From NCBI GenBank assembly GCA_964036195.1, contig OZ038454.1:6014001-6078000 (forward strand): 64,000 nt of DNA, read 5' to 3'. The DNA comes from Sphaerolaimus hirsutus (Eukaryota; Nematoda; Chromadorea; Monhysterida; Sphaerolaimidae). A program made the translations under genes and the position numbers. Each line of letters starts with the position of its first letter. Position 1 is the stretch's first letter. Below, piece by piece: positions 25,334 to 38,400 of the stretch. Below the pieces are notes generated by a model. The model worked only from the letters and a program-made list of their open reading frames with translations, was not told the origin of the DNA and searched no databases.

Positions 25334-25789
25334 TATCTACATAATCAAAACCTAAACAAAAAAATCCAAAAACTTTTCAAACAGGCACTGCTGATGACAG
25401 ACAGTTTTAACGGTTGGTCAATTTTTGAGGCATATCTTCTAATCAAACAGTTGATAACTGATAAACGATGTAGATACAGATAAATACATACACCTACACA
25501 AAATAAATGTACGATAAATTTACGTAAGTATGTATTACAAGTATATTGCGGTATTAAAAACTTTTGTAACCAGAGCGGCTTCAATTCTAAACTTCAAAAC
25601 TAAAAAAATACTTTTTCTGTGTGAATCTATTTACGCGTATAAATCTTGACTTTTGAATAAAGCATTTTGAATTTTAAGGTCAATTGCAAAAAGCGAGCAT
25701 TTTCAATGCAAATGATTCAAATGTTCTGCTTGAACACTATTCACTTAAAAATCCTGAATTGAGTGTAAATCGATTGACTGAGGCTCTCT

Positions 25790-26130
25790 GTGCATGTTTA
25801 CTCGCTGTGCATGTAGACCCTAATTTTCACACAAAATCGCTCATTTTCATACCATTTTATACATTTTCACCTTCAAAATCACTAGTTCATGTGTTTTATT
25901 GTCTATTTTCAGCTATTTCTTGTAGTATATGTGCTTATATACCCATTTTTAGTAATTTTTCATTTACTTTAAGCGATTTTTCTACTTTTTTTCCTCATCA
26001 TGAAAAAGCCTATATAATGAACCCCCACGAACCCCCAAACCCCCCCAAAAATTTTTTCTAGCTATCTATCCCTCCAGAGGAGCGATTAGCCATCTATCCA
26101 ACCCCCTGGAGGGTCATAGTCTTGAATACT
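25790..26130. repeat. Family J remnant
   Basis: AGCTATCTATCCCTCC and GCCATCTATCCAACCCCC blocks, with the long T-rich subterminal segment shared with copies at 36.4 and 50.4 kb. No clear target duplication. Confidence 0.55.
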
Positions 26131-26419
26131 CCTGACATGCACAGCGGGTAAACATGCACAGAGGCACAGGCCCAATCGATTCAAGCGCAGTTGAAAATAC
26201 TCGTTAACATTGCGGGTTTCGAAAAAAGTTTTTAACAAGTTTTGTAGAAACCACCCACAAGACACTAATACGAATCATTTGAAACTAAACATTACATCTG
26301 TCAATGTTTTTCAGTAAAATACATAAACATTAATCGTTCGATAAAACCACATTACTCAGATGAAACAAACCAAATCTTTTTTCAAAACTGAAAAAATCCC
26401 ACAAAATCCATGCAAAATC

Positions 26420-29400
26420 TCACAAATCACGTCTGTTCGGGGTAACGCGGGGCTCCGTGTCAAAACTTACTCCACTTTTATTCGGAGTAGATGAGGCCAG
26501 GGGCTCCGCGGTTCTGAAAAAAATTGATAATTTAAAAAAAAAATTGTTAAAAAACTCACCAGAATTAAAAAAATTCGACAAAAAACTGACATGTCATCAA
26601 GCTGTTTGTTGAGAGACCGGACAGCATGATTAGTTGTCCTGGGTACAAAAAATGTGTGTTAGTTTGGGGGAAAACACAATTGATCAATGCACCTACCTAC
26701 ATACGAAGGGTGTGCTTCTAAAAGTACCGATCTACAAATTTTTCAAATTTGAGTTAGGACCATTTTTGGGGTCCCCATAAAAATGCGCTTCAAAAATATA
26801 TATAATATGTGGGGGGTGCGAAATTCAATTTTGAGATATGGGGGGTCGAAAAAAGCAAAAAAATCGCAAAATACAGTTTTTGAAATTTTAAAAGTACCGA
26901 TCTACAAGCTTTTTCAGCTTTTGTGTCTTTAAAAGTACCGATCTACACACTTTTTTCAAAATTGTTCTTTTAAATGTACCGATCTGCACATTTTTTTTGT
27001 GCTTCTAAAAGTACCGATGTCAGATCGGCGTCCTGCTGCGCAAAAAATCATTTTGTGCTTTTTTATTATGGGTAAAAGTACCGATCTACAGCTTTCTGAT
27101 TTTGTGCTTTAAAAAATACCGATCTACACGTTATTACCAATTTGTTCCTTTAAAATGTACTGTACTGCAAAAATACAATTCCCTAAATTTTATATAGCTA
27201 GTGATATGTGTATAATCAATGATTATACCCATGCATGTGGATACCCAACAATATGGCCGAAATACCCTTACCCAAAATTCCCATACCCAATACCCATGTA
27301 TGGGTATTGCATGCTCCAAACTTTCAATCGCGATTATCTCAAAATCGATTTTTTGTAGATCGGTACTTTTAGAAGCACACCCTTCAGTTTATAACAGAAA
27401 TTTTGAAAACACAAAAAAAAACAGTTTTTAACGGGTTTGAGTTCCATGTTTGAGTTGCATGATACATTTTTCATTTCTGTCAACTGTAGTTGCCAGGCAT
27501 CGCATTCCAGTAAACGGTAATGCCTTCCAACTGATTTTTTAGTTTTCAAAATATTTCGTTGAAAACTAGTGCACCAAACGTAGGTAATTCAGCTGCATAG
27601 CTGAATAACTCGATTTCCTCACACAAATGCAGACATTTCCGATTTAAACACGCAGCTCCCACTAACCTCACAGTTCTCTTAACAGTTTTAATCTTGCCGC
27701 CGGTGCTTTTGGCCCGGCTGTCCGTTTCATCAAATTCATTGAATTGCAATTCGGATTCTGCATAGGGCACGGCGCTGTGGGCTATTTTCGATCCGAGTAT
27801 AATGTCGCGATCGAATGATTTCAGCGAGTGCGACAGATTCCTGGGTGGGGAATTGCATTGTGAGAGGGTCCCCCGAAGGAGCGCAAAAAGAGATTTGCAA
27901 AATAATTGAGATGCAAATGAAGTTTTTTTTTGCGGGCCATGCGATGATGTATTTTAGGCGACATCCTGACTAAATGTTATATGTTGGTGCTCCCCTGGTT
28001 AATTCCTATATGATCATCCTGACTTTGTGTAAACACTTAGCCACTTCACTATGCACTGACAATTGGGGACTTCCGTTCCAAAAGTTCACAAGCGCCAAAT
28101 CCAGAAAAATCGAGTTAGCTGTGGATTCGACATGCACGTATAATTCTGCCCATTTTGGTAAAAAAAATCAGTGTTATAGTCCATTTCGTTCCCGAGATAC
28201 AGTGGTACCGTTTTTCAGAAAAATCACAATTTTCATATCGAAAGTGCACATATCCATCTCAGATCCCCTATGAAAAACAGGACTTTCATTTCGTAAGTGC
28301 ACATATCCATGTCGGACCACCGGAGTTTCATTTCATAAGTGCACATATCCAAAATAAAGTTTCATTTCCAAATGTGCATACGTGAATTTCCAAATTTATT
28401 TTGCTCTATAAATCGAGTACGGGTATAAATATAGATATGAAAATTTAGGTTTGTGTACTTCTCAAAAAGGGCTTCTCAGTGGTGTAATTGGTTTTGCCCT
28501 GCGATGCACCGTTAGGAAGTTTTTTATATTTCAAGTTCAAATTTTCAAATTTACTCCTTATTTTGGGTGGTTTACAAAAACTCCCAAAAATATTTACCAG
28601 CCGACAAAATTTAGGGACACAAAAATTGTAGACAAATGTCCGAGATATCTGAAAAGTGCAGGGCAAGCTTTGTCGCCCAAACATGGCGCTGCCGGGCCAG
28701 CGCCAAACTTTAAAACGCGATTTTGAAAAATCGAAAAATCTGGATATGTTAACTTTTGGAATGAAAGTCCCCAATTTTTCAAACTCGATTTGAGTTTAGC
28801 AATGTTCCAATCCACTTTAAAAAATCGGAATTTGAAATTCGAATCATAAACATAACGTTTTGTATCGAACTGGTCCAAAATTTCAAACAAACAAAAAACC
28901 CACTGATGCTGTTCATGAATTCCCCGGTCGCTGGCATTTAATCTCTTCAAATAATCCACTCTGCGGTTTTGCTCCAGGTGCAATTTGGTTCTCAAATCTG
29001 AAAGTTCAGATTTCATTTGACTCAGACGCCGTTCGAAATCCGCCCGTTCCGATGCCAGTTGACGGCGCACCTGCGGAAAAAATAAAAAATTGAAGTTTTA
29101 AAATTGGATTTTTATGTTTGATAACGAAATGAATAGAAGTCAAACATCGCATGCCATTCATAATGCAAAACATGGGATTTGTGTGCCAAATGAATTGCAA
29201 ATTACGACACAACATTTTATACACCGTCTTTAGTGAAATATTTAGCTTGATCGTAGAAACAGTAGATGTTAAAAATGTACCTAGATAGGCATCTAGAAAA
29301 AAACAAAGCTTAAACAGCCTCAAAACGTATCTACCATTTTTTAAAGATAAAAAAAATCAAATTCGAAAAAAAATTTCCACCCACATTAGCCACTTCGATG

Positions 29401-32400
29401 CCCATGGCTGCACTCTGCTGCCTGGCGCCCCCGGTGCTCTTAGACAATTCCAATAATCTTCGCGCGTGTTCGTGTTCCAAATCGGCGATCTGAGAATTAA
29501 TGAGTTTTTTTATATATTTTTCAGTGAGCCCGATTTATCGGGCAAACCGAATGTTGGCTGTGAAAATTTTTTCCTGTTTGACTTTTGGGATTTTTATGGG
29601 ATACGCAAACGGTATGGACAACGGTATGGCTGTATGCGTGCCATACCGTTACATAAATTACCGGTAAAAGGAATAGCAGTAAACGGTACGGTTTTTTACC
29701 GGTAAAGTTTCCCACCTTCAATACATGACTGAATCTAATTCTGACTGGCAATCGGACAGCGTATAATTCCTCTCACAATAAATCGGGTGACCCGATAAAA
29801 ACTTGTCGGGGAAAGTTGTTTACGCACCTGGGCAGTCAATTCGTGAATGTGTTTCTGTTTTGTCCCGATTTTCCTCTTCCAATTGGGAGAAACCCCTGTC
29901 GATTGCGGCCCGGTCGTTTGAAGTTTTCGACAGTTCAGATTGCAAAATTGATTGGTGCTTTTCCAACTGCGAGGGTTATTTTACAGATATATATTGTGTA
30001 CTGGGGTGATATGTTACACTGCATGCACTGTTAACGTTGGAAACGAGCCAATGCTTGCAATTGTTGTATAATTTCGAATGAAATTTTAAAATAAATGTAA
30101 AATGTCTTTACAGCATCATTGGCATGCAGCCAGTGAAAACAATAAATAATTACATGCGCACGCAGTGTATAATTTAAAGAGGTCTGTATTCTAACTAAGT
30201 GACTGGAATCTACGCTACAAACTAAAAAAATACAAAATACAAAAATCGTGTGCTCACAGCCTCGATTTTGCTGTGCATCGTCCTTCGCTCGCGCTGCAAC
30301 CGCTGCACGGTCGCTCGCAAATCATCGCATTGTTGCTGTGCAGCTGCGAACGTTTTTTGATGATATTTTCAAGATATTTAAAAAGAACTCAACATAATGA
30401 AGCAAACAATGCAAACACGTGTTTTGCCCAGCTATTTTTTGCATTTTTGACGGAAAAAATGTTGATTAAAGCACCACATTTAGGCGGAAAAATATCATAG
30501 CGTGATAAAGCACCATAATAATAAAATATAGAAATATAATATCGAACCTTTGAGTTCCGCAGAAAGTCGTTCCACACTTTTCCGCAGTTCGGACAACTCC
30601 CTCAAATGCGCGTGTTCATTCGAACTGAGCTCAGCTAGCTGCGCGCGCAGCGAGCTAACTGTCTGCGAAATTTTGGGGTAGGTTTCAGCGGCGAGATCTC
30701 GGCCGTAAAGTAAACCCGGCCGTAAAGTAAACCCGGCCGTAAAGTAAACCCGGCCGTAAAGTAAATCCGGCCGTAATGCATAGTTGTACAAACGTATTTA
30801 CGTTTACTCGATAAATACGTATACTCGAGTGCTGCGTAAATACGTTTACGTTTCCTCCCGAAAAAATACCGGTACTCACTTACTCGCGTACTTTTTGAAA
30901 GTACGCGAGTACAGAAAACGAGTATTTACAGATATCTACGTTTACTCACCGTTTACACAGCGTAAAATTAGAAAAAAAAATTTACTTTACGTTTTCTGTA
31001 CTCAGGTGTGACTAAAAATAAAATACTTTACGTTTACGTGTACTTTGAAAAAAGTTCAGTACTTACGACAACTCTACCGTAATGATGCCCGGCCTAAAGT
31101 GGCATCCTCTACTTTACGGCCGGGTTTACTTTACGGCCGGACCATCCCCGGTTTCAACACATACGTTTTTTGGCCATTAAAAAAACGGGGTAAATTCGTT
31201 TTCCTGGCGCGGCGCCAATTCAATAGGTATAGGTTTCAGCACATACGTTTTATGGCCATTTAAAAAAACGGGGTGAAATTCGTTTTCCTGGCGCGGCGCC
31301 AATTCAATAGGTATAAAACAGTAAATTTATATGGCAGCCGTCATCACAGGCACCGTCCCAATCAATCGAAATATCAAAATTGAAATCGATTTTCCACATC
31401 CCAATTAGCCCAAATCAAATGAAGAAATGTCTCACTTGTTCCAAAACCTTGACATTTCCCTCCCTTTCTTTGCATTTGGCCCGAGCAGAAGCCAGATCTG
31501 CTTCCAATGAAATGGCATTGGTTCGAAATTCTTCTAATTCATATTCAGATTCGGAAAGTTCCTTTTCTTTGATGCCTAGGGCACTGCGTAGTCTGAAACG
31601 TGAAGTTCTATTTTTGGAAAAATTCTATTTTGGGATGGTTGTGGTAAGCTTTTATACCGTATTTGCTCGAAATACCCCCCCCTCTCGAGACCACTATGAA
31701 ACAATCACCTCCCCCCTCGAAATACACCCCCCCCCCCTCTCGAGACCACTATGAAACAATCCCCCCAGATTGAGTGTAAAGAGAACGTACATGACAAATA
31801 CTGCAATTTGTGTTCTGCGTAGTGCAGAACACACGTTAAAACAATGTCGGAATCACGTTAGAACACTGTTTATACCATCTACGTACTAATATTAGTCTAC
31901 AGGAGTCTATACATGTCAGTTATAGATGCATTTCTCTACCCCAACGCACATCACAAACAACGATTTTGTACTAAGATTTGAAAAAATTTCTGGCGAAATA
32001 ATAACCCCCCTCGAATACCCCCCCCCCTCGTTTAACCCCCCCCCCCCTTCTCGGAAGCACTATGAAACAATCACCCCCGGGGGGTATTTCGAGGAAATAC
32101 GGTATATATTTTATTTGTATTTTTATTGTAAAAGTTTGCGTTTCTATTCTGAGAAAAGTAATTACCTATTTGGCGTTTTGACTGAATAATTTTTTTTAAG
32201 TAAACGTCCTTCTGCACATTTTGCTCTAAAACAAATATTTTTATAATTTTTACACTGTCTTCACAATGGTAAAATACCATTTGTAAAATTTATCATATGA
32301 CTTCATTCATCAAATTATGGTAACATTTTACACAATGCGTGCTCGATAATAACGGAAATATACCTCAACTGAGCGGCATTACTTTCGGCCAGTTCCGCAC

Positions 32401-35400
32401 TGAGTTTATCATTTTCCGAACGCAATTTCGACATCAAACTATCCGCCTCAGTTTTGTGAGACAATCGCGCGCGAAGCTCCGCCCCCTCGGATGACTGAAA
32501 GGCAAAAAATAAACCTTTGCATTAATTTGAAACTTGGTTACCAAACGAGCATTTTAGTAGGTCGGCATCCGAATGTGCACATCGATTTACATGAGCAAAT
32601 TGAAAAAAGGGTAATGCCCTAATTATAGCATGCGGGTAAATCGAATGCGTTAGCTACACTCGTACTCAAATGACGTAGACCAATCATGGTAAATTATTGA
32701 GCGGCCAATGGTGGTAATAGAAGACGAGAATGGGTCTGCTAGATTTTGACCCTCCGGGATAGAAGATAGATGGAAAAAATAGGGGTGGAGTTGGGGGGGG
32801 GGTTACGGGGGTTCGATATATATAGGCTTTTTCAGGGTGTAGAAGGAAGAAAAAGGAGAAAAATCCCCCTCATTGGAGACCCCTGAAGACGAGCAATTTC
32901 CACATTTTCCATTTACACATGCAAATAGAGTAGCACACCCAATTAAGTCGAAAAGAAAAAATCAACTGGTGAAATATCCTAAATGAAAAATAAATAAAAA
33001 TCACCTTGGCATCCAGGGTCCTTTTTGTTCTGTCCAACTCTAAGCGAAGGTCAGATAACTCCTCCTCCATAGATTTCAAGCGGGTCACACACTCGGATTT
33101 GGCTGTTTGTGCAGCCTGTAAGATTTTGGGGTAATTGTGTCCACACGCTTCGTGGTAAAACGTTGATCAACGATAAATGTGCTCCAGGAGTAAGTTTCGA
33201 ACAGGACCAGTTTTTCAGGCAGGGACCAGACATTTTTCTATCTGGACAGGGATCGGGACAGGCTTTTTTTCGGGACCGAGTCGGGACCGGGACTACTTCG
33301 GTCCCGGAAATTTCCCGAACCATTTACTGGCACCGTGGACCCGTCTGAACCCTATCCAGGGGTTCACATTTATCAGTGAATAAATTTAGGCGGCGATCTA
33401 CGCATGCACATTCCGTTTTACATATGCAAATTTTTTTACAAGCTACCGTAACCAGAGCCTTCAAAAAAACCTCGCAAACCTTGCACTCCATCCTGACTTG
33501 TTCCAACATTCGTTTCACATTGTCCCTTTCCTCAGTCAACTGCTGTACATCTAGTAAAGCTTGGGCTTTTTCCGCTGTGACCATTTCTTCACTTTCTAAT
33601 AATGACGACATTTGGTAGCGTAACTGGTCTAATTCCGCCCGCACACGAGTGTCGGATTCCTGGAATTTGTTGTTTGTAGATTTAGAGTGTGTTTAAATTT
33701 TTGTGGGACCCGGTGCCTAGGGTTCAAACGATATATCGTATCGAATATCGAATATCGGATATCGACCATTTTTCAATATCGAATATCGAATATCGATATC
33801 GAAAATTTTGAAAAAATATCGAATATCGATATAGAAATTTTTGAAAAAATATTGAATATCGATATCGAATATCGACCATTTTTTCGATATATCGAACCTG
33901 TATTGTGTCCCTAATTAAAGTGTTATTTTCATTTTGAGATATTTATGATTGATCTGATTTACTTATAGTATTTGATTTTATGAGTAAAAGTACAATATTT
34001 ATAATGTCATTTTTGTTGGAGTGCTAAATTTGAAGCCTGAAAATGCTGATATGGTATTTTTTGCAACATGCATTAAGCAATTTGGTTATAAGTATGAACT
34101 GTACCAATTGTTGTTTGCCTGATACACTTTGATTCATCATGTTTTTCTTACGTTTTCTACTTTTGACTAATGTAAACCTTTTTAAAATCACTTGTACCAT
34201 TCACATTTCAATAAAGAGGTGATACCATGCTGTGTGCAACCACATGAAAATACAATATGCCGCTTGAAATTTGCCTTGCTATACCAAAAGCAAATTGCAA
34301 TATCGAATATCGAAAATATCGAATATCGACCATTTTTATATATCGAATATCGATATCGAGGTTCCATATCGTATCGATATCGAATATCGAGTTTCAGTCT
34401 AAAAATATCGAATATCGAATATCGATATCGAAAAGTCATATCGTTCGAACCGTACTGGTGCCACACTACCAAAGCCTGTAAAATGCGCTGTAAAGTGTCA
34501 AATGACAAAATTGACAAATTGACACAAAACTTATTTGTCCTTTTTCGGGGCATTTAAAATGAGTTCTGGCGCTTCGCATGACATTTGACATTTTACAGGC
34601 CATTTTACAGAGTCTGGGAGTTCCCCCTGAACCCAAACGCGCAAATGACTACTGGTAAGGAAAGTGGAAGGTGTCAACTTGACAAGTTAAGCAATATATG
34701 GCAAATCATGCGAAGAATAAGCTTCTAAAGGGCATTTACAAACTTAATCATCACATAAGCTACCACTTCACTTAATTTACCACTCACACTTTTACTGCCC
34801 AAAAATTCTTTAAAAAAACCTCACAAACCAAAAGTTGCTTAATTTTCGCATCCTTGGCGCCGCCTTGAACCTCCAAATGTTTTAATTTTCCTTTCAAAAC
34901 GCGAACTTCGTCTTTGCTCGCCCTGATTTCATCCAATTGCATTTGCACAGTTTTTTGCACATTTGAAAAACGATTTTCCAGTGCAGATTTAGTTTCCTCT
35001 ATTGAAACTAGTCTAGATTCCGTTGTATGGAGGTCGTTTTCGGTGGTTTTGTGCAGGCGCCTCGCATCGGACAATTCGGAATGTATTTGGCGCTTGGCCA
35101 AGATTGCTTCGTTCTGTTGAGGGGGGGGGGGTCGTTAATCATATTCTTGATTGAAACTTAATGTCGATGTTGTAAGTTTTAGATTAATTTTTACTATTGA
35201 TTTTGACACTTGAAAAGATGGAAAAATCGATCCACTAAATGCGTAATTTCTGTTGCCCTAGGTCAAATTTGTCTTACCTTGTCTCTGATCGCCGCATCCA
35301 ACTGAAGTCTCAACGAGTCTAATAATTGGGAAATTGAATCAAATCCGCCATCGGCCAAGTCGAATTCTTGCGATCCTGAATTTTGGAGAGAAAAATGAAT

Positions 35401-38400
35401 TTAATTTTGTGCAATTTACAACAAAAAAACGGGGTTTTTTAACAAACCAAAAATTTGATCGGTCCTCCTGAATTGGCTGAAAATTTCGGTAATTTTTTCA
35501 TGGAGTCTCGTCTTTTCTTGTTCGAAGTGTTCCGCATTTGATCTGGCTTCGAACAAAGTTTCTTGCAACTAGAAAGGTTTATTAAACAAATTTAAAAAGC
35601 TTCAAAACTCGTGATATATAAAAGCACACGGTGCTATAACAAAAATATAACTTCATGAGAGACAATTATTTTCACATTTTTATATGTTCGCAGGAGTCAG
35701 CTGTAAGCAACATACGGTAAACCGCAAAAATATAAATGCCCACATTTTTCTAAACAATATTCGGAAAACTGAGCTACGTAGACATTTTTCGGTAAACTGC
35801 TAAATGTTTTCGGTAAACAGTGGTAAAACGATAAACACAATCGATAAAAATTCATCTTGCGAAGTTTCAGATGCCCTGATCATTTCATTTTTATGAAAAA
35901 TGATACAATAAAAAAAGTGCAGAAAAAATCGTAAATAGGAAGCAAAAGTCACCTGATCCATTTGCGTTTGAACAATGGAATTTTCCTCTCGCAACCTAGA
36001 ACATTCATCCTCGATAGCTTTCCGTTCATTTTGAGCTTTTGTAAAACTGTCCCACAATTTTTGCACCTGCTTCTGTGATTCTGAAAAATCATGAAAACAT
36101 CAGGAAAAAATAAATAAATGGTGTGGCGCATAATTTTTTGGCAAATTTAATAATAAACTTATTTCCGTATACTTCACTGACAACACAGCGGGCACTATGA
36201 AAATGAAATTTAATTGCAATGAAAATTACTTAAATCAAGAATATTATTCTGGCCACAGTGAAATACACAGGTATTTCTTTGAACCCGTGAAATTTGGGAG
36301 GGTAAAAATATATAATGCGCTCAAAGATGGAATGCGTGTTCCGTCCAGTTGTTTTTCATTTAAAGAGGTCGGTGAACGTGCTAGTCAGTGCAGGGGTTGG
36401 GGGGGGGGCAGCTATCTATCTATCCCGGAGGCAAAATTTTGGGCTACCATCCCCTAACCCCCCCCCCCCCAAATCGGCCAGCTATCTGGAGCGATTTTTG
36501 AGAAACTATACCCCATTTTTCGCTCAAAATCGCTATTTTTCATACCTATATATAGATTTTCACCTCCAAAATAACTAGTTCATGCGTCTAACTGCCTATT
36601 TTCAGCTATTTTTAGTACTATATGTCCTTATATATTTATGTCTTGGTCGATAACGCGCGAGCTGGATACTTATGTACGCACTTTCACAAAAAGAAAAATA
36701 TTTTTAAAAATAAAAAGGCGGAGTCGCGTACAAACGAGAAATGTTTTTTCCCGTCATGTTTTTTCTTTTTTGCTGGAATTATTTTTATTTTATTAACGAT
36801 GACGTCATGATGGAGTGTTTCATTCAGAAAAATTTTTCCCCCCCTTCTATGCCTATATATTGAACCCCCGCGAACCCCCCCCCCCCCTCCGCCCCAGAAA
36901 CATTTTCAGCTATCTATCCCTCCGGAGGAGCGATTTGCTATCTATCCAACCCGCCGGAGGGCGGAAATCTAAAATACCCCTGAGTCAGTGAATAGTTGAG
37001 CGACAAAAAACTTGTTTAAAAATGTCTTATTTTTGAAGAGAAAGTTCGAGGATACACAAAAGTACAGAAAAAGACACTTACCATCCAATTTGTTGCTCCA
37101 TTCTGCCCTAAGTTGTTCACTGAAATGCTTCTCTTGTTCCACCTCTCCCTGACCACTTTGAACCCGCTTTTCCAGTGTTTCAATTGTATTCTTGGCTTCT
37201 TCCAATTGGGAGAGGGCCCTTCTGGCATTTTGACTCTGCTCCGAACTTTCGTCTTGCAGCAAGGTTAGTTCGTTTATTCGAGATTGCATTTCTGCTGAGA
37301 GTTGGCGGTTCTGCGAGATTTTCATTTTTTATGATGATTTTAGCGGCAATGCTTTTGTAAGGAACTGCTGTTAGGTTTTAAGAATAACTGGTGATTTTGT
37401 CAATTGAATTGACATTTGCCAAGGAAACATCGGGCATTTTACATATCTTTGCATGACATTTTACATCATACAGTAAATTTTTGCAGGCTAATATGGAGTG
37501 GCCCAGATCTCACATCTGCAGATGCATGTCAATTTGCACATGCAAACCCACGAACCGTTTCCGTGAGTTGATGCACTGAACCAGTTGCAGCATCGTATTT
37601 TTCTTTCAATTTTTCCAGCTGATTTTGCAAGTTTTCAACTTGATCGTGTAATTCAGCTTGAGATTTCGTTGAATCTGTGAGGGAAATATGTATAAATTTT
37701 ATGTTTTGAAAGTTTAAATGGTTATAGATTTTATGGTCACGGTCAATTAAATGTAAAATTTAGCGTTGATCTCACACAAAAATTCTGACAACATTATATG
37801 ATACAGTCTCGAAATACAATATCGATTTTACAAAATGCATAATCAACTGCAAAATTTATTGCATAAGTTGATGGAACAAAACTCTGAAACGCACATAAAA
37901 ACTTTTACAATGCAAGCTTTCGCCCGCAGATATCATTTTGCAAGCTCAATTTCGCACAGACCCAAGCAAACACGACCAACTTTCCGCCTGCCTCGCGAAA
38001 TCGTCCCTTTCATTTTGCAACCCGCGATTTTCCGTCAACATTTGGTCCAATTTCTCGGAAAATTCCGCGCATCTGTCGCGGAAATCGCGCAGTTCCATTT
38101 CGCGAGCGGAAAGATCATCGGTTGCGCGCGACCATTTCTGCTCCATTGATTGCCGCTTGCGAGATTCTGCGGTGAAAAACGGCGGAAAATTTTAATGAAA
38201 ACGGGGCTTTGAAGATTCGCACTTACGCGGAGTTCCAGATAGAACGTAAATTTCGTCAAAGGGGGGTAGATGGGTGAGAAAAATTCTAGGGATGGGCGGT
38301 GGTTCAATACAGGGGTCTCCAATGGCGCAGGACCGGTGCCCAAGTAAACCCGGTACCCAAGTTGGGCCGGTGCACAAGTTGTAATACCCGGCGCCCAAGT

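Larger units (their letters stand above)
24459..26419. other. Spacer between the rootletin 3' end and the XPO6 start
   Basis: Should contain the XPO6 promoter and the rootletin 3' UTR. I see no exon. It holds a nested element pair (24,884-25,333) and a family J remnant (about 25,790-26,130). The rest is AT-rich and unassigned. Confidence 0.5.

Noticed and set aside
30495..30879. Frames with GFTLRPGLLYGRVYFTA repeats
   Set aside because: Tandem GGCCGTAAAGTAAACCC units of family K.
34188..34557. Two overlapping 121-residue frames rich in YRYRISIF
   Set aside because: Both strands of the ATATCGA array are open; this is simple repeat sequence in family G.
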